Shown: positions 60,242 through 64,000 of the stretch, in pieces
How positions within the stretch are numbered: position 1 is the stretch's first letter
How the letters are laid out: every line of letters starts with the position of its first letter
The notes under the pieces: generated by a model
Told to the model about the DNA's origin: nothing
Databases searched by the model: none
The model's input: the letters and a program-made list of their open reading frames with translations, nothing else
NCBI GenBank assembly: GCA_944325215.1
Contig: CALUZC010000004.1
Location: 1 to 64,000, forward strand
DNA: 64,000 nucleotides
Source of the DNA: an uncultured Mucispirillum sp.
Lineage (GTDB): Bacteria > Chrysiogenota > Deferribacteres > Deferribacterales > Mucispirillaceae
Reading direction: 5' to 3'
Position numbers and translations under genes: made by a program

Positions 60242-61347
60242 TATTCACTCTCCTTATTTGTTTCTAGTGTTTCCACCTTTTTCCTTAACTTAAATAATCT
60301 TGTTATATTAGCCACAGTAATACGTGCCACATTATTTATTTTATCTATCAGCCTGTTTTCCTGTTTGCTGATAGCTTGTTTAAGTTTAAATTCCCTTGTC
60401 ATACTGGCAAGGTTAATGCGTGCTAATTTTTTGATTTTCAAATTAAGCTCAGTTTTAATTTTTTCTAAAAACTCATATACGGCAGTTTCATCATCATAGT
60501 TGCCAATAATGATGGCTTCTATTTTTTCCACATCAGCAATAAGGCGTGCAAGAAGTATTTTGATTTCTGTATCAATTCTTCTTCTTTGGGCAGTTTCTAC
60601 ACCTATAGAAGTATTAAGCAGCAAAACTTTATTGTTTAACTTTCTTACTTCTTCTGTGTATTCTTTTAATGCTTTATCATCTATAACACTGCCAGGCACA
60701 TTTTCTTTTAGCATTACCACTTCTTTTAAAACCCCTGCTAAAGCATTTGTTACTTTGTTATACTCCATAAACAAGTTCTCAATGCGTTCGTTTTGGTGTG
60801 ATATGTTAGCAGATAAATCGTTATACCTTTTAGAAAACACTTCACTCATGGAGTATATGATTTCTTTCGTGTTCCTCTCTTGCTCTTTTATGGTGCTTGA
60901 TAATGTGTTATATTTTGTATTTAAAAGACCGACATCTGTTTCCATGTTTTTAATTACTGCTTCCATATTAACCGATGTATTGTTAAGGCTTTCTATATTT
61001 TCTTGAAAAGCTGTGCATTCGTTATAGGCAAGCTCTGCCATAACTTTAAAATCATCAAGCCCTGATACATTAGGCTCAAGAGTATTTATTTTTTCTTCCA
61101 GTGCTGCAATTCTTTCAAGCAGCGGTGCAACATAATCTGTGCTGCTGCCATCTTCGATAATTAAATATGAGCCGTATAAGTTTTTTTCCACCCAAAGCCT
61201 TGATCCATCAATAGAGTAATCAAGCCCCTCTACAAGAGTTTCATAATCAAGGGATATCCTATAGCTGTCATATTTTTCTGTTAAAAGAATAAGAGAGCCT
61301 TTTAAAAGCTCTCCGTTTTTTAGTTTATATTTAATAACAACCTCCAA
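60241..61347 (-). CDS. Probable tail-fibre adaptor/shaft protein
   Basis: A 368-residue protein upstream of the fibre tip. Residues 1-75 form a beta-rich head (LLTEKYDSYRISLDYETLVEG, ENLYGSYLII). The rest is a near-continuous coiled-coil (about 80-365). Near the C-terminus a unit of about 40 residues is repeated: KKLARINLASMTREFKLK and NNVARITVANITRLFKLR. It probably forms the shaft or virion-attachment part of a two-piece fibre with the next gene. No family is recognised with confidence. Confidence 0.7.
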   Translation of the reverse strand: MEVVIKYKLKNGELLKGSLILLTEKYDSYRISLDYETLVEGLDYSIDGSRLWVEKNLYGSYLIIEDGSSTDYVAPLLERIAALEEKINTLEPNVSGLDDFKVMAELAYNECTAFQENIESLNNTSVNMEAVIKNMETDVGLLNTKYNTLSSTIKEQERNTKEIIYSMSEVFSKRYNDLSANISHQNERIENLFMEYNKVTNALAGVLKEVVMLKENVPGSVIDDKALKEYTEEVRKLNNKVLLLNTSIGVETAQRRRIDTEIKILLARLIADVEKIEAIIIGNYDDETAVYEFLEKIKTELNLKIKKLARINLASMTREFKLKQAISKQENRLIDKINNVARITVANITRLFKLRKKVETLETNKESE

Positions 61348-61385
61348 AAAACTTTACAAGCCTACGGATAGGCTTGCTTTAAGGT

Positions 61386-64000
61386 TTACAAATCACTAAT
61401 ATTTACGCCATCTTTTACAAACCTTTCTATTTTATAACTTTCGCTTCGCATTATGTTTTCTTTTTCATTCTGCAGCCTTTTTGTAAAAGCGGTGTTGCCT
61501 TTTAAAAATTCCCTTTGAGCTGCTTTTTTATATCTTCCCATAACATCTTCCAGTAATTCTGCACGGATACTTTTACCATCACTATTAAACTTATTGCCTG
61601 CCCTTTTCCATGCATAGCTTTCTGTTAGCTTTTCTATTGCCTGCATAAGAGTTTTACCACCTATTTTAATCTGCCCTTGCATTCGTGAAAGTTCAGAATA
61701 TTCAACTGGCGATAACTTTACACCTTTAATAATTTTGCTTGGTGCTCCACCTCTAATGCTTTCAGCATATGGCACAACCTTTTCTAATGCAATATTATCT
61801 TTTGCATTACTCCACAGGTATGACTGCTCTTGAGTTTGACCTGTAATAAAATTATATTTGGCTGGTGCTTTGTCTGATAAGAAAGGGATATTGGAAGCAA
61901 AACGTAAATCCCACTCCCCACCTGTTTCTTTCATCTGCCCATCAATTTGCCTTGCTGTAAAACGCATAGCAGATGAAAAGGGAGTAAGCCCAGAAAGTAA
62001 GTTTTGTGCAGTATATTTAAGGCTTGGAGTTTCAGGGTTTTGGACAGCTTCCATTAAATCCATAACACCACTTAAGTATGTTTTATTACCTATATTTTCA
62101 AGGATAACAGAAAGATATGTAAGAGGGGTAATAGTATCATCTCTTTTTGCCCTGTCGTATGTGGTGGCAGCCATACCAAAGAAAGCACCAAAGGGGTCAA
62201 GCCTATTATATGGTATCCATTTATCCCCAAGTCTAATAGAATAAGGCAGCCTGCCTTGAGAAATCCATAATTGCTTTTCCTCATTATCACTTGGGTATGC
62301 TCCAGTGATTAATCCATCAGCTGCTAAAGATACACCCATAAACCCTAAAGCCATGCCAAGTGCAGCCTTACCCTCTAATGTAGCTGCAGCCTCCCCACCT
62401 TTTTCATACTCTCTTTTAATCCAAGTGGGAGCATGCCGCATAAATGGAGTATGCTCAATAATATCTTTGATTAAGTTTGTAGGGGTTGTAATAAACGGCA
62501 CAAATGGTCTTAATGCTGGTATGCTTTTTATGGCTATGGCTGCTTTACCTATTTGGGTGGTGCTGTCCAGCGGCTCTGTCCAAGTCTGTTTCATGGCATA
62601 TGTAAGGGCTTCCTTATTTGTGCCTGCTCCATTATAAAAGGCATTATCCATTTCCTTTTGGATAAAGGCTGCTTTGTCCTCCACTCCCTCTTTTATGGCT
62701 TTTTCTATTGCATTAGAATAGACTTTGCTTCTATAAGCCATTTGCTTAAAGAATTCATCAACTGCACCCATAGCACGCAGTGGGGTTTGCAGGAAACTTC
62801 CAACATATCCCAATGCCTTTGCAATAACATCAACTTCTCCCCTTGTGCTATAGTAGGCGTCTACTGGGTTAATATTAGAGTTTTTATAAGCTGAAGATAC
62901 ATACTGCATTTTTAAATCTTCAGCTATTCTTGTGGCATTAATTTTAGGATAATTTTTAGTGCTGTCTAAAATATTTCCGCCAGTTTTAAGGGCAAGTTTT
63001 GCAGCCTTTAAGCTGTCTCCAAAGGCAGATTTATATCCTGCAAACTCTCTCACACCTTTCATAAAGCTATCACTGTCGCCCCTTAATGCTCCACCTACAA
63101 TTTTTTCCATTGGAGAAAATATCATTTTCATGGTAGTGCCTGCAAAGTTAAAAATGTGAGTAACAGGCGAAGAAAGCAGGTTGTTGACAAAATATGTCAT
63201 AAGGCTTTCCCCTGCATAAGCCATGTTGCTTGTTTCTTTTCTTGTAAGCATTCTTAAAAAAGCTGTTTCATCTGCTGCAAATAAACCAAGTAACGCCTGC
63301 TTATGAGCAGGGTTATTCATATCAAGCCCCATATCAATAAGCTTTGTGGCAGCATTTAACCTTTTGCTGTCAATTATAGCCCCATCGCCTACTAATGCTT
63401 TTATATCGTTTGGGCTAATATTTAAGTTATCGTTTTTTACAGAAACTTTTTTTGTGTTTTTAAAGGCTTCTTCTTCAAGGTTATTTAAGAGTTTAGAAAG
63501 TTCCTGCCTGTCTGGTTTTATTCGCAGAGAGCCTAAAGCCCTGCCAAGTGATGATATAATGGTTTGAGTTCTTGCTAAGGTTGTGGCATATTCTTCATAA
63601 GCTTTTGTTAAACTTTCATTGCTTACACCTTTATTTAAAAGGTTGTTTTCAAGCTCTTTTACAAACTTGTTAGTTTGAGCAACGGCGTCAAGCCTGTAAT
63701 ATAAAAGGCGTGGAGATAAAGTATTTAGGACGTTGCTGTCAATTTCTAAAAGGCGTGCCATATCTTTATCTATTAAGTCTTGGCTTTGCATTGTTTTAAC
63801 TGCCAGAGCCATCTCATTGTGGCTCATCTTGTAGCCTATTTTATCCCTTACTTTATCCATAACGGCACGGTATAAATGTTTATCTTTTTCCCCTATTTTT
63901 GTAAAGGCGGGGTTTTCTCTAACAACTTTTGCAAAGGCTTCAACAATATCCGTATTGCCTCCAAGCAACACCTCTTCTACATTGTGAGAAATATTGCTTG
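61386..64000 (-). CDS. Large phage virion (probable internal/ejection) protein, partial
   Basis: The frame is open to the window edge at 64000, so the true start lies outside; 871 codons are visible. It is helical with several hydrophobic stretches (VNNLLSSPVTHIFNFAGTTM, AALGMALGFMGVSLAADGLI), an amphipathic character and a basic C-terminus. It lies directly upstream of the fibre genes, where T7 has gp16, an internal virion protein ejected into the host. Similar large proteins occur in other podoviruses. Lytic or nuclease motifs are not visible in this part. Confidence 0.75.
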   Translation of the reverse strand, partial: SNISHNVEEVLLGGNTDIVEAFAKVVRENPAFTKIGEKDKHLYRAVMDKVRDKIGYKMSHNEMALAVKTMQSQDLIDKDMARLLEIDSNVLNTLSPRLLYYRLDAVAQTNKFVKELENNLLNKGVSNESLTKAYEEYATTLARTQTIISSLGRALGSLRIKPDRQELSKLLNNLEEEAFKNTKKVSVKNDNLNISPNDIKALVGDGAIIDSKRLNAATKLIDMGLDMNNPAHKQALLGLFAADETAFLRMLTRKETSNMAYAGESLMTYFVNNLLSSPVTHIFNFAGTTMKMIFSPMEKIVGGALRGDSDSFMKGVREFAGYKSAFGDSLKAAKLALKTGGNILDSTKNYPKINATRIAEDLKMQYVSSAYKNSNINPVDAYYSTRGEVDVIAKALGYVGSFLQTPLRAMGAVDEFFKQMAYRSKVYSNAIEKAIKEGVEDKAAFIQKEMDNAFYNGAGTNKEALTYAMKQTWTEPLDSTTQIGKAAIAIKSIPALRPFVPFITTPTNLIKDIIEHTPFMRHAPTWIKREYEKGGEAAATLEGKAALGMALGFMGVSLAADGLITGAYPSDNEEKQLWISQGRLPYSIRLGDKWIPYNRLDPFGAFFGMAATTYDRAKRDDTITPLTYLSVILENIGNKTYLSGVMDLMEAVQNPETPSLKYTAQNLLSGLTPFSSAMRFTARQIDGQMKETGGEWDLRFASNIPFLSDKAPAKYNFITGQTQEQSYLWSNAKDNIALEKVVPYAESIRGGAPSKIIKGVKLSPVEYSELSRMQGQIKIGGKTLMQAIEKLTESYAWKRAGNKFNSDGKSIRAELLEDVMGRYKKAAQREFLKGNTAFTKRLQNEKENIMRSESYKIERFVKDGVNISDL

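Larger units (their letters stand above)
50011..64000. mobile_element. T7-like temperate prophage (left end; continues past window)
   Basis: The region holds an integrase, an XRE-type repressor divergent from small early genes, and a late module. On the minus strand the late module runs large virion protein, tail fibre, fibre tip, two small proteins, Rz, Rz1, holin, TerS, TerL. T7 has gp16, gp17, gp17.5 (holin), gp18 (TerS), gp18.5/18.7 (Rz/Rz1) and gp19 (TerL) in nearly this order. The large terminase has T7 gp19 motifs. Base composition of the late genes looks richer in G and C than the neighbouring chromosome. The right end is not in the window. Confidence 0.85.

Noticed and set aside
59816-61006. 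Long open frames on the plus strand opposite the tail-fibre genes
   Set aside because: They mirror the fibre coiled-coils, lack ribosome sites and lie opposite a tightly overlapping late operon.

Overview
The window is AT-rich DNA (about 30% GC by eye) from a Gram-negative bacterium with many exported lipoproteins and a complete type VI secretion system (T6SS). The mixture of T6SS, catalase, a StcE-like M66 protease, rml genes, a CZB chemoreceptor and very low GC fits a gut-mucus dweller of the Deferribacterota such as Mucispirillum. This assignment is inference from gene content, not a database match. No rRNA, tRNA or CRISPR array was found.

Layout. (1) 88-3353, minus strand: small exported proteins, including a tandem paralogous pair, a truncated duplicate ORF and an exported SH3b-ankyrin protein; they may be T6SS immunity or accessory genes. 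(2) 3451-26057, plus strand: one T6SS cluster with all 13 core genes, in the order tssA, B, C, hcp, E, F, G, clpV, PAAR, vgrG, two unknown genes, tssJ, K, L, M, then a solute-binding lipoprotein. A strong hairpin terminator sits between hcp and tssE. (3) 26120-35925: a mixed chromosomal stretch. It holds a TRL-like lipoprotein, a formyltransferase-like protein lacking two catalytic residues, a metY-metX operon under a SAM-I riboswitch, a metallo-beta-lactamase-fold gene broken by one stop codon, an MFS exporter and a MarC protein. (4) 36053-39868: ridA and rmlACBD (dTDP-L-rhamnose) behind a near-perfect sigma-70 promoter. (5) 39892-46822: catalase, diverging from an operon of two peptide-type ABC permeases, an M66 mucinase-like lipoprotein with a C-terminal lectin, and an outer-membrane beta-barrel protein. 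(6) 46951-49248: a CZB chemoreceptor and TrmI.

(7) 50011 to the right edge: a prophage. A tyrosine integrase, a winged-helix regulator and small early genes lie on the minus strand, diverging from an XRE repressor. After a 1.1-kb AT-rich non-coding gap comes a late module, also on the minus strand. Read 5' to 3' it runs large virion protein, tail fibre, fibre tip, lysis proteins, Rz/Rz1, holin, TerS, TerL. This is close to the right arm of phage T7, so the element looks like a temperate T7-like podovirus. It continues past the window.

How the parts fit: the T6SS would serve competition in the mucus, the M66 protease, permeases and barrel protein may form a glycoprotein-degradation and peptide-uptake unit, and catalase and the CZB receptor would deal with host oxidants. 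Methionine synthesis is controlled by SAM at the level of translation.
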